Shown here piece after piece: positions 11,703 to 23,600 of a stretch of 64,000 bases of DNA. Each line of letters starts with the position of its first letter. The first letter of the stretch is position 1. The translations under genes and the position numbers were made by a program. The stretch spans positions 48,794 to 112,793 of the forward strand of contig UZAN01039513.1 of assembly GCA_900618425.1 (NCBI GenBank), given 5' to 3'. This DNA is from Echinostoma caproni. Lineage: Eukaryota; Platyhelminthes; Trematoda; Plagiorchiida; Echinostomatidae. The notes beneath the pieces are model-generated. The model was not told where the DNA came from. It was given only the letters and a program-made list of their open reading frames with translations, and made no database searches.

Positions 11703-13175
11703 TACCTGAGGAATCATGAAATACGTGATAACGCATATTCTCCAAAGAGATATTATCGACTGGTTTTAAAAGGTGTTCAACATGAATTCGTCCTCTTAAG
11801 CGTTTGGTAAACATGTACGTCAAACAGCATGGAATGACGATTCCCGTTCAAATAGGATCATTTTCCAGTTTCTGTGTGAAATGTTGCTGATCGCCTATCA
11901 TGTGCTGCACAATGAGGACACTATCTAAAGAGAATTGAGACTAACGGGTTATCTTTCTGGGCTAACCAATCCAGCAACACACGGTAACATGAATCCTTAC
12001 TTACTTCTTCAACTGTGTTTTTCATTCGATTGAAACTTGTGAGAGAAAAACAATGAAACCTTTAGAGGGTTCACGGAGGGAGAGGGCACTGGAAGGGTAC
12101 AGTACTTTCCTCTTATTATTTTTGTTCTAAATAAGAATTATCCTGACTCTGACGTAAATATTTATAGGTTGCTGAAATGCAAGAAAAACAATTGTTATCG
12201 TTTCATTCAGGCTATTTGTTGTAACTCAATTTCACATTTTTCCTTACCGCTGGCAACGGATCTAATAACATCTGTTGTAAAGTGCTAACAGTTTTGTCAA
12301 ATTACTTTTCTTCTTCTTCAAAAAAATATCAGGCACAATCATTGCATTCCACTGACATCGGTTTTCGGTGAATGGAAGTTCCAGTGAAAGCCCGAATCCC
12401 CAAGCTAGTCGGTTACATAATAGAACTAACGATAGTGATCATCATCGTCAACAGAAACGTTCCAGTGAACTGAAATTTTGCATCTAGTATAAAGCAATCT
12501 GATTTCATGTGACGGTTGATCGAGTGTGTGTCAAAAGAAAAGGTAACTCTTTTTGATTCGAGTCGGAGGTGTTGTGAGGTGGATGTCACGATGGAGGTGA
12601 TATTGCACCGGAGAAAAAGGAACGTGCCAATATTCTCAGTTTTATGTTGCGGGGAAAATATCTTCATTATTAAAGTACTTCGATTGTGTTGTACGGTGCA
12701 AGACCAGAGGAGGTTAGAATATCAAGCTAATCCATTCAATCAAAGCAACTTGGCACGTAAATTTAATTAGCTTTCGCAAAAAACATTGCCTATTCACAGA
12801 CAACAGGGTAGATAAGTTGTGTTCACGTCGATGTATAACGACAGATCCATGAGTAGACGGTCTATTTGTGTGCTCTCGGATTTTGCGCATTTTCCCCATC
12901 AAAAGGATTCCGAAAGCATTGAGCTTGGGCTCATCTTATACTGGTTCACCAGTTGCATTTTCTGATAGATACCCCTTGGACATAAATTCCGGTATCCACG
13001 CTCTTTGGCCATATTTACAATTTTACAGGACTTAATAGATATATTCAAGCATGTAATAGTTTGTTGTTCTTCACACCATCAATTTTGTAGCACAATTGGT
13101 AAAATGAATTCCACTTTACTCAACAAGTTGCCTAAATTTAATACTTTTTATCCCCATTTTTATTTACTAAATTTA
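11703..13175. other. No recognisable gene
   Basis: Only short chance frames are present between the two family C SINE copies. Confidence 0.4.
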
Positions 13176-13312
13176 CATATGTAAATTCCACGTTCAGGAA
13201 GGCGTACGCATTCACATAAAAGCTATCTAGGCAAATACAGAAATAGGGAAAACGAGCGGCGACTCGAATCCGGGTCTTCCGAGCCACTTGGCACCACCGC
13301 CACCTGAGAGAA
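13176..13312 (-). mobile_element. tRNA-derived SINE, family C, copy 2
   Basis: Minus strand, starting GGCGGTGGTGCCAAGTGG (A-box-like), with CCCGGATTCGAGTC, a near-consensus B box, then CTATTTCTGTATTT, TAGATAGCTTTTAT and GCCTTCCTGAAC. It shares its layout with the copy at 11.5-11.7 kb and is truncated in its tail, ending at an ATTTACATATGTAAAT palindrome. Confidence 0.6.
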
Positions 13313-13362
13313 AGCCCGGATCATTTTTTGTAATATTATTACGTGTCTGTGGAAAGTGAATG

Positions 13363-13459
13363 TTTGGATTAGCCCATTCTGATTTCCACAGGTACTAGGC
13401 ACTGTTGATAATCTTGGGTATGGCTTTCACTCCATGTGAGATCATTAATTCGCCGCACT
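13363..13459 (+). repeat. Dispersed repeat module R1, copy 1
   Basis: This shares an ordered set of words with 34649-34750 and 45732-45815: TTGGATTAGCCCATTC, AGGCACTCTTGATG-like, CTTGGGTATGG and TTTCACTCC, then TTAATTC and CGCACT. Here it lies directly upstream of a Penelope fragment. At 45.7 kb it runs straight into a hammerhead SINE of family B, so it is probably part of that composite. Confidence 0.55.
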
Positions 13460-13489
13460 AGTGCGGTGGTAGAAAACCTTGCTGACACG

Positions 13490-13759
13490 GGGCATCAAGC
13501 AAACGACGACACGTTCAAGGTGATCTACAAAGTACCAGCAAACCCATAAAAAGCTGTTCGTCAACGACACCTTGCTACAGCCGAGGCGGTGGCTATTCGC
13601 CTACTCAATCCATCCCTTTGCTCTCAAAACGGATTCGTCCAGCCACTTCATTTACCCTGGCCTCAACCTGACACAGCTAACCGAAACCATCGTGACCTTT
13701 GTCATGACCCAGGGGAGCAGACCGAAAATGGAACAGCTCACTCTAACCACCAACAGTGA
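13490..13759 (+). mobile_element. Penelope-like protein C-terminal fragment
   Basis: A frame from 13511 reads TFKVIYKVPANP, one stop at 13547, then KAVRQRHLATAEAVAIRLLN, PSLCSQ, and ends in PLHLPW before a polar tail and TGA at 13757. The block AEAVAIRLLNPSLC...PLHLPW aligns with AISEALLIRLHHPTLC...AIHLPW of the Penelope copy at 35.4 kb. That identifies it as the end of a GIY-YIG-type PLE protein. The nuclease motifs are missing and one internal stop is present, so it is a dead 5'-truncated copy. Confidence 0.6.
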
Positions 13760-14184
13760 AAATGTCCGAACCACACAACAATAACAACAACAACACTGCC
13801 CTCACAATTCCAAACCACACATCACAAGATCACAATCAACCAATCATATTCATCACATCTGACCATTACAATAATTTGATAATTTTGAATCCTATATATA
13901 GGAAGTTATCGAAAAAAGCTTTGTTCGCTACGGTGTTTTCTTAATGTCACGATGGATTATTTGGCACTTAAAAGACACGATCAATGCAGCCCATTGATGA
14001 TCAGTCGCCAATGGCATTTCATCCAAACTTTGAAAGTGCGAAGTTATTTCCATGCGGCACAAAACCCTTTCTCTTATGTTCTGTAGAATCAAATACTACC
14101 GCATGCCATTGGTAATAGGTATCTGGGGAGTTATGGTACAGGAGGACGTAATATGTTCTATACGCTATGCCAGAGCATCATCTA

Positions 14185-14690
14185 TGGCTCTAAAGCAAGT
14201 TGGATTATCTAAATGTGCCTTTAGGCAGTTCGAAATAGTACCGTTCACACGCTTGTTATCCGCGTTCATTTGGCCTCACACGTTCAAGTATAGAATCTAT
14301 GGTTGAACCGCGAACAGAATGTTTGAGGACGTTCGCAAAGGTTGGCAACAAAACTGGTAAGAGTTCTGTTTACAAGACGTACTCCACAAGACTGCAATTA
14401 TTGGGGCTTTACTCGTCTGAGTAATCTTCACATACCACATACTGCATCAACCCGACCATCCTTGAGGTTTTATGTTGACTTGATTTAAAACTAATCATCT
14501 CAGGGTGCATCAACTGAAACTGATGACTCAGAACAGTCATCCAGATTGCGGTATCTATCGTTTACAGTCAAAGTGTGCGGTGTATGCGATTCTCTTCCAT
14601 CCCATGTTATCCGTGCTCCCACAATTGAATTATTCAAATTGCAGCTTAATAAGACATTGAAACACTTAAAATTTCAAGAACTTTCCCTAA
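14185..14690 (+). mobile_element. LINE ORF2 C-terminal remnant (frameshifted)
   Basis: Three stretches in different frames follow the order of the end of a CR1/Jockey-type LINE polyprotein. First, FTRLLSAFIWPHTFKYRIYG (family FxxLYxxFVRPHLEY). Next, STRLQLLGLYSSE near 14383 (family YxxRLxxLxLxSLE). Last, LRYLSFTVKVCGVCDSLPSH followed by VIRAPTIELFKLQL from 14543 (family FxxRVxxxWNxLPxxVVxAPxxxxFKxxLD). Each alone is weak; the order and spacing together support the call. Stops and frameshifts show it is dead. The clade is not resolved. Confidence 0.5.
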
Positions 14691-14699
14691 CCTTGCATA

Positions 14700-16850
14700 T
14701 TGCTTTGTTTTATTCGTAAAGTTGCCTAAAGTGAAAATTCTATGAGGCATGATAAGTGTTAGCTTCGTTAAATCATCCATAATAAAAAAATGAACTTTGA
14801 TGGTTTCGCATATTGGAACATCGTGGCTGGCATATAATTTAATGATCTTCTAGTACGTTTAAACTGTCTTGATTCGATCTTTTGAGATCACATCAGCTAA
14901 GCAACTACGCATTGGAGTTTTAGGATAAACAGTCAGGCATCGACGGTCTTGACCAACGAAATGCCATGTGCTTCGAACAGAAGTCTTGAGACGAAGAAGA
15001 CAAGATTGGAGTTCAGTTGATGCCTGGTTAGCCAATAATAATATTTAATGTCTTTAATTTAGTTCAATAGACTAACTGCTACGTCTGAGGTATTTTTCTG
15101 AGTCTCAGTGTTGAGAGCCGGTAGCAGTTGACTACCAGTACGATTTCGTATTGAAATTTAGATCGCAATTATGATTCCTAGTTCACGTCTATTTCGATAC
15201 TTATGGAAACGTTGTGTATGCAAACCGAGTGAGCGTGTAATGCATTTATACGACATTATTTAAAAATTTGATTCAGGACGCACAATAATTACCAACACGT
15301 TACAAAGCTCTGTTCTCCGAGGTTACTGAGGCGCGACGCGTACATCATTAGTTATCGTCGGGTGGGCTTTTATCTGTCTTAGCCCTTTCAGCTCAGGCCG
15401 AGCATCACCGTACGGAATCAGAATGTTGAAGGGAAAAGTCCCTCATTCAAACGTACAATGTTCTTGTACCTGTCCGTTCTACGTACTTTCATTTTATTAT
15501 ACTTATATATATTGTGTTTTTGCCTCTACACGTGGACCAGACAGTGACGGTTTCGACCCCAATTACATAGGTCTTTTGTAAATCAACTGCAGTATATTGT
15601 CAGTAAGAAGGCAAAAAGATACACCAGAACAAAAGTTGGAGACATCAGAACTAAGAACATTTCTGGCTGTCCTTTATAAAGGAATATATCATGAAAGCGG
15701 CTTTAAACAGCACAGCAGCATCCAACATCTCACCCAAATCCTCCTTTTATCTCTCGATTAGCAAAACAAATATGGGTCAGCTAAAAACATATTTCCGGTT
15801 TTTCGAATCTTATGTAGGGTTTGAACAGAGCGTAGACACGGTTTTTTAGGAAACTGTGAGTCTTCCACAATTTGGGAGCCATCTACATCCCATTCAGCCT
15901 TCTGCTTTCTAGACAAATCGTATAATTTATCGTATGTGTCTTTCATCCGTGCACATTATCGATCTTATATGCTTATCGTATTTTGTTTGTAGGCAGACAC
16001 CACCATTAAAACACTAATAAGGAAACATTTGCACAAACAGGATTCGTTTACTTTTGTATGAAAGGATCCAGACGACCGAGACGAGCAAGTGTACTGATGG
16101 ATGATCTGGTTCATCCATATAACAGATAAACACTATTATCTCTGTTTTCACGAAGAACAAATGACATTGTATTATGCACAGTTTTATCTGCTAGCATCTC
16201 ATTTAATTTTGATGTTAGGTCCGTACTTTAAGCTAAGTCGACTTTGAGGTGTTCGCACTCACTCGATTTTCTGTCGAAAATAGTAATGTCGTACTCAAAA
16301 TAAAAGGGTTTTGATTTTCATAGCGAACACCTCAATTTGTGGCGTTTCCAAGGGATATGTATGTACCGGCGCGGTTAACAATAAAAATCGAGTGTTAAAC
16401 TTAGAAACAAAGGAGTTCGCTGCTCGGTCCAAAGAATAAGCCAAGCGTATGTTCAACAAAGTAGCAATAAAACTAACAGCTAATCAGGATCGGGCCCATG
16501 TGGGCTGGCAGTATAGGCAAGTGCGTGAGGTTGATTGATCTGAGTAGATATCAATCGATAACGTCTGTGGAACGAGCAAATTATCGGTGCGCAGGCTGGC
16601 ACTTAAAGTCGCAGTCACGTATGCAACAGGGTACAATAATCGGATACTAATGAAAGAGAAGAATGAATCCGGGTCCGGAATATTAGTCACCAAAGGGGAT
16701 ATATTCATACGAATGTGGTAGAAGAACAAAAAGTGAGGTGATTCATGATGGGCGAAAAGTGCATTTCTGCACTCCAGAGATCGAGAAGTGATATATATAG
16801 GCCTAGTCAAGTGTGCAAGTAGGAGCGTGGGTTGGGTGGCAAGCGGTTCA
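14700..16850. other. No recognisable gene
   Basis: No supported gene. A 62-codon minus frame near 15758-15946 is charged and protein-like but matches nothing known to me. The right end probably contains further decayed Penelope tail sequence. Confidence 0.4.
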
Positions 16851-17015
16851 ACAACAGGTAATATTTCCATTTCGCCTGTTCGCCGAGCTTGGCAATTTGT
16901 TTGCAAACGTTTCATCACCAGCCGAGGTGACATCGTCAGTGCTTGTGAAGTGGCCACTTCAAACTTTGATTTCGAATCTGGCTCATGACATCACCTTTAG
17001 TTGGCAAACTGATGA
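16850..17015 (-). mobile_element. Penelope-like terminal segment with hammerhead-like core
   Basis: Minus-strand words CACTTCACAAGCACTGACGA, GTTTGCAAAC and TTGCCAAGCTCGGCGAACAG match the 2.8 kb tail fragment in part. They surround a hammerhead-like fold at 16890-16944. Placed with PLEs because of this and the nearby minus-strand GIY-YIG fragment. The boundaries are approximate. Confidence 0.45.
16890..16944 (-). ncRNA. Hammerhead-like motif in Penelope terminal segment
   Basis: CTGACGA is followed by a stem II of six or seven pairs (TGTCACC with GGTGATG, loop TCGGCT), then GAAA, then the perfect hairpin GTTTGCAAAC in the position of stem III. The core GAAA is present. A normal UH cleavage triplet after stem III is not obvious, because AAC follows the hairpin. 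Either the fold is atypical or the copy is inactive. Confidence 0.35.
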
Positions 17016-17289
17016 ATAAATAATTCTTTCTCACATTTTGCAATGGATTGTTTTGGTTTTTTTCAACCAGATTCCTTTCAAAGAAACGATCAGTGTATCC
17101 GTTCTTACATGAGGTGTTCCGAATGAACATCAGCACAGTATCCAAAACCAACTCAGAGCAGATTTCCCTCGCCTGATCGCCAGGCATTCAATCAAACTCC
17201 ATCTCATTGGACCTCAAGTTTTAATCAAATCTACGTGAGGAAATTAGCTTGTCTTAACCACGACGAATGAAAACCAAAACATAAATCGG

Positions 17290-17345
17290 TTGGTGACAAC
17301 GTTTCGATCCTCTTGGAGGGCCTTTTTCAAGTCGTTTAATCGGTT
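17290..17345 (-). mobile_element. Penelope-like terminal motif fragment
   Basis: On the minus strand CTTGAAAAAGG is followed by CCCTC, a loop, GAGGATC and then GAAACGTTGTCACC. This looks like a stem flanked by a CUGANGA-like box (damaged here) and GAAAC, again hammerhead-like. It lies about 200 bp downstream of the GIY-YIG fragment on the same strand. A weak call. Confidence 0.3.
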
Positions 17346-17536
17346 AATCTCACATTACAAGCAATTATAAGGCGATGGGATGATGACATTGTATACAGAT
17401 CGGATGTGATTCGAGCATGCGTGTATGTGTGTGTGTTGGTGATCGTTCAACAGGTGGTTGGGGCGAGTGAAATTGGTTTGACCTTTAGGTCAAAACGTGT
17501 GAAATTAGTCACTTGGCATGTGGGGTGGGGGCGGGA

Positions 17537-17860
17537 CTATTTTGTATGCACAAGTGTTAATTGTTGCCATAACTGTGGAATGAGTGCCCCATCGGATCGA
17601 TTGATTGACCTAGGTTCAGCGTTGATCAGGAACGCTTCGGCTACCAAACGCTCCTTGTGACTTCTGAACCCACGCTTCAGAATGCTCGGGTTTTTAAAAT
17701 CAACTGCATGTCCTTCGCACATTGCGTGACCGGCGATTGCGGAATTGTGTTCCACTCGATTCCAACCTGCTGCATCATTTGGAATCTTTTTCGTTAGACC
17801 CATGTGTTCAGTCATTCGTTTGTCTAGGCTTCTGAACATGAGCAGGACACCCAGGTTTTT
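17537..17860 (-). mobile_element. Penelope-like GIY-YIG C-terminal fragment
   Basis: The minus-strand frame 17839-17537 has SLDKRMTEH, then NSAIAGHAMCEGHAVDF, then ILKRG, RLVAEAFLI and PQLW. This is the second half of the GIY-YIG nuclease domain and the end of a PLE protein (family RxxEH, SAIxxHxxxxGHxxDF, ExxxI, LxxxW). The first half, with the GIY and YIG motifs, is out of frame or lost upstream (17860-17960). It is a different subfamily from the copies at 7.1 and 35.2 kb, as the sequences differ strongly. Confidence 0.65.
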
Positions 17861-19934
17861 CTATGAGATCCGTTCCATCCATGGATCTAATGTGATTAAA
17901 ATCTACGTGAATTTTAATTTTACCATTGTAGTTGTGGTTATAGTTGGCCAGTTAATAAAACAGTGAAAGTGAGCTTGTTTGCAATTTTGTCTTCAGTGTA
18001 CCTTGATTCGCCTTTGCTGCCTTTGTGTTATTCATCAAAATCGCGTGGTGTACTCTGGTTGATTCTGTGGATGTTCCGCACACTCTGACTGAATATCTTT
18101 TGCATCTCCGATGATGAACATTAGTTGGATTTGATGAAAATATTCATTTATGGTATACAATTAGTTTGCCATGTTGACAGAATGGCATCATATGGCACGG
18201 ACACGCACACACAGCGTACCCAGGGTGTGGACCTACTAGAGCTTTCTAACGGGTGCTTTCGGTATTCACATGACTCCGATTTCGACAGCCGACAAATGAC
18301 AGCCCGGAAATTCGTGGACAGTAAAAGGACAAAAGCATGCTTCGTTCCCCTACCCCAAATCCCATCTCCCATTTTTACATGCAAATGATGAGACGGTCAC
18401 GAGGAGACCGGAAAACAAAATTAAATGTCATTCATAGAATTCGGTGTCGGGGAAACAAATAAACAATCCGCCGTAGGTCCATCAATGAATGGAAATTTTC
18501 TCTCTGTCCCACCGGAGACCGGAAGGGTCATTCTCATTTGAGAAGCATAGTTGATCTATGCGTGAAATCGATTTTACTAAATAATAGTTTGCTAGAGAAT
18601 AAGCCAATGTATATTATAATTAGGATCTGTTTACTTGACTGTAAACCTTTAGTTTTGATGAGTCTTGATTCAAACGAGTAAGTCGGTGTTCTACGATCGG
18701 TAGTTTGTAGGTACAATACACGTACGATACAGCATTTGGCAAATGGCCACAACTTTTGTCACGATATCTATGAGCTGCATTAACCAGTGCTTTGTGCAGT
18801 CGTGTACAGTTTGTGGCACAAAAGATGAAGCGACGTTCGCATAACCGTGCTGAGCAACTGGTTACCTGTTAGTAGTTAGTTGGGATGAAGTTCACCGTCG
18901 CTGCACACATGTAAGCTACATTAACGGATCAATCGTGGTTTGCCTTTGAACGAATTATGCGGTACACCAAAGCACTAACATAAAAAGGTGTTTGTCATTT
19001 GTGTCTCTATGTTACAGTGCAGCCTCTACAAGCTTAGCTTTGTTAAACGGGACTAACCAGCGCCATTGCAGACATTTATGTACACGCTTTAGTTGATCAG
19101 TTCTAGTGGACACAGCAGATCAATAGGTCAAATTAGTTAGAGGGATTAAAATTATGCAATTGGCTGGTAAAGTTTCGGTAGATCGACTTAGACTGTGATA
19201 CTAAAGTGTGGTCATTATCCTAAAGAAAACGATTACTTCTTAAAATACGTTTTGTGGCCATAAATACCGCGTAAGTTACCTCTTCAGCACTTTGCTACAC
19301 CCTACGGTTAGATTCTAATGTACAAATTCGAGAATCCCAATATTCTTCCTACATAACTGCTAGTGAAAGTGAATTTAAATGGAAAAATACAAAAGAAGAC
19401 AAACTCAGGGGCAGAAATGTCTAAAATCTACCCACGGATGCTTGATTGTCTGTTTGTCAATGAGGACGACGACGAAAAGAAAAGTGACAGAAAACACCGT
19501 ATAGGCGGGTAATTTGTCTCGTTCGCCCCTGAAACCGCCTCTTGCTTTCACCTATTCAAAAAGGTTATAGTTAAGTGACCTCTCGTTTATAAACAATGGA
19601 ATTTTCCTCTTTTTCAAAACTTGATAAGGGTTACGCATTTTCACTGGACACTGCGGTCAGAAAAACATAGGCAGAGTGCATAAGATTTAGAAGGAAAAAA
19701 AGAAAAAAACGGACTACAGAAATTTGCAGCTATAGGATAATCTCTCCGCAGAAAAATGCTATCATGGGTCAACATGCCGATCAGGATAAGGCTCATGGTA
19801 GACACATTACAAACTAGCAGTAATTCAATGATCCACAACAGTAACCAAAAATAGCCCGCGAGGAAAACGGTGAACCTTCTGGCAGGAGATCAATCGGTAA
19901 ATACCAACATGGATTATGACAACCTCAATTCGAA

Positions 19935-19954
19935 CGATCCAATGCATTGGATCG
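19935..19954. repeat. Perfect 20-bp palindrome
   Basis: The sequence reads the same on both strands and is centred on ATGCAT between two GATCCA/TGGATC halves. Confidence 0.9.
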
Positions 19955-20649
19955 AAACTAATCTGAAGATTTATCTCGCAATGCAAAATGTGTGGTGGAA
20001 TAAATTTTTCCGAAGCAGACACAGAGCGAACGAATACATTGAATCCATGAACTATATTTCACTCAAAGCAGGGCATCACTTTTCGGGACTGTGTTGTCCA
20101 AAGCTATAACAATTGATATTCACAAGGAATTCCACAGCCCATTTCGAAATTAACACGTGCGTGGTGTCACATGGCATGCAATGTCCGAAGTATTTTAGAA
20201 TGGCGTATTTTGTGTGACTTGTACTCAACAAAATGTAACAAAAAATCGGTCGGGAGCAAACTGGTGGGCAGACAGGCAGGCGCAGCTCAGACGCACATCC
20301 ACATCCACACTCACATATACATGCACGCACAAACATTCGGAATTTTTAGGGGGGACAATGTGAATTATGTACGGACGCCCCAATTTCAACCGTGGTAACT
20401 GCTAAACGGCTCACCAACCCAACTGGTGGCCACCGATCAACACATCCAAAGTTGACAGCCTAACGTACAACCACTAGACTAGTCTTTTTGGACAAGTGAG
20501 GGGGCGGTAGTCTGTGAGGGCGGACTACACCTACTCATTTGCCGACCCAAATTTCGGTTTGCCAATCACGAGTATCCTGAGATGAATTTCACAAGCTTGA
20601 TTTTGCCTTTGCACGCGATTGAACTTCATGAATTGTTGATTGATTGTTG

Positions 20650-20683
20650 TTCATGATTGTTGTTGTTGTTGTGGTGGTGGTTC
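20650..20683. repeat. (TTG)n/(GTG)n triplet tract
   Basis: About four TTG units pass into GTGGTGG. It may be coding-like by chance, but no frame is supported. Confidence 0.8.
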
Positions 20684-23600
20684 TCAAGTTAGTAGTTTAT
20701 TGAGCTGGGAAATACATACACATACGCGCGCGCACACATCCGAGAGGCCAGACAACTGTGATCCGCAGTCCTTTTGGAATATAGCTTGCCAGAAGTTTGT
20801 TTCAACCCAGTGAACATTGCACATTTTATATTTTGTGCACTTTATTATATCACTGTAAATCAACTTATAAGGCTGAGTTACGTCAACGTGATTCCTTGAG
20901 AGACAACTTTTCAAAATAAAACACTACAGACGAGCAGACAACCCGACCGGATGTAATTGGAAACTCCAGGATTTCGACTATTTTTTCAATTTAAATAGTG
21001 CTTTCCGATCGGATTGGAGCACAACTTTGAGTTCGGTACAAAATAGAACATTCTGGTCCTGTCGAGACCTTTCGTTGAATGCGCTCACTATTGAAGTGAA
21101 ATGGCTCCTCCAATCAACGGAATCCATGGTTTAGTTATGCCGTACATTGTAAAATCTATCACTTAAACTAGTCATCATGCTAAACGGAATAATCACCAAA
21201 AGTCGTTTTTTCATATTTTGAGCTCGGTGAACATTGTGAACCAGTTATTTATCAAATGCCACCTTGTCCTCAATCCTTGATTACACGATTAATTTAAGTT
21301 CACCTCTAGTGATCAAATTACACACATAACAACAACAGTCGTATTTTAATGTTTCGGAGTCTTGCATGGATAGCACGGATAACCGATCGTTTCTGAACAA
21401 AAGTAGACAGATTCTTATGTCGCCTGTACCTTTTCGTTTAAATGAAACACATTTTCAACGATGCATGAAGTTCTAAATGTGAAAGTAAAATCAGATTTAT
21501 ACAATTTATCCTAGAACCATGGTGACTGATCAACTAAACTTGGGTGCGGGAAACGAGTTTGCGCAGCTTGCCCTCAAACACTATCATCATTTAATTTACC
21601 AAATCCTGTAAACTACAATTGTGGCGCGTTGATCAATCAGTGTTGCATGGGTTCATCTGTTGCCAAAAATTGCTTTGTAAAGGCACTCAATCGAAAGAGG
21701 AAAATAGTTCATTCAACCTGAGAAGTCCATACGCAACTCGATTGTCAGTAGGGACACAATCCAAATAAGTAACCCGAAAATTTAGGTAAATGATGATTCT
21801 AACAAGAAAAAATTGAAAACTGTATCTGGTGAGAACAGCCAGAAGATAAGTCAGAATGAAGAGGGTGTATGCAGTGAGCGAAAGGGTGGTGAGCAAAACG
21901 ATTTGGTTCGTGAAAGGAGGGGCCATAAGAATAAGTTAAACGCAGCTGATGATGACTCAGCAAAGATAAAGTGCATTGGAATCATTTCATGCAAACCGAG
22001 TCGGATCGCAGAGAACAGCAGGGAATGAAAGGCAAGACACTGATATGCAAGGAAAGAGTAGTGGACAGTTTGTCAGCAAATGGGGTGCATCGAAGACTTT
22101 TATGATGAGAACATTAGACGGTTTGGTTCGCTCAAAATAGATTCATTTATCATTTTTATAGAGAATTTTGGGAACGTTGGCACTGAAAAATAATTTTGCT
22201 TTCAGTGCTTCAGGCACCGACCCAACACAGTAACTTATACAATGCGGATACAAATGTATACAAATGGGTTATTAGAGTACAAATGTTTAAATCCAGTGTG
22301 GTGGAAATTATAGTAGCGTAACGGGCAATAGCCGTGCAAGACTAAAGTACCGGAACAAGCATATTTCAAGCTCCAGCGACGTGATTAACTTAGGTCAGAC
22401 CTCCATAACCAAATAAGTAGGACGAAGACGAAAATTGAAACAAACCAATTGTATAGTTCATTTTGATCAAGCAACCGCACGTGCATCTCCACCTATCAGC
22501 CTTTGACTGAACGCACTTGGAACGATGTGCTGTGTGTTCCACATTCTGCTATCCGTTGAATAATTCCTTGGATCCGTCGTCGTTGATCTTTGCATCGTTT
22601 TTGTCTATCTGACTTTTCTATCGCGCAAAATAGTTTGTCGTTGCTCCAAAAAAACATTTTAACTTGCAGGTTCGCACAGGCTAGACTAGATAATTTGAAA
22701 CCTGACCGAATGGGCGCGTATGTACTCTTGTGAAATAATAATGTGATGCTGCTTGGCGTAATCACCAAAAAGGAAAAGCGCATAGCTGCCTCATTTGTGA
22801 TGAAATTCCCAGCGGTGCTTGCTTCTACCATCCGCATTGTGCCCGACGAATGTCAACACCAATAGTAAGCGATTAAAACTCATCACTGTCGCAAATATAT
22901 CGAAACGTAAACTTCGATGCAGGTACATAATATCCCATTCAAGATTTCTTAGACAACTTTGCTAATTTTGCAGCTTGCAACAAGTGCCTTCTCAACGAAA
23001 GCGGTCATGTACAGCTGCCTTCCCAAATCCGCCTTCACCACAACCGGTTGAATGCCAGTTAGAGGCAATCCAGGTAAAATTAACTGACCGAGAATTATCG
23101 ATCGCAAAGATTTTAGATCAATAAACTGAAATCTAAGTCCCTGAGTAAGCACACTTTTGTGCCCCACCAGTGCACGTGCCATTACCGTGAGTGCAATAAA
23201 AACTATTAGACAGACTAAAATGATATGTAAGCAAGAGCTAGCAATTAACACCGAAACGTCAAATCACTAAGACTGACTGTGCAGCATGAAAACACATCCA
23301 TTACTGTGGTTGCATTATGCGACGAAATGGTTGACGCTGTCAAGCTCCTTTACACGTTGTGTTAGTATGTCGTCACAATCCGGTATCCTTCATCTTCTGT
23401 AGTGTTCTGCATTCCTCCGTTTCATCTGGTCACAAACAGAATCCAAATTCAAATAGATGCTGAACTTCTCTCCATTCAGATCGATCCCGAGACTAGTTTG
23501 TGACCATGCGTCTTCCTGCAGAATGGTGTGAAATGAAAAGACCCTGTTCCGTTCTACAACTTAATTCATAAGAAACTCCAGATGACGGTGATAGAGAGAA

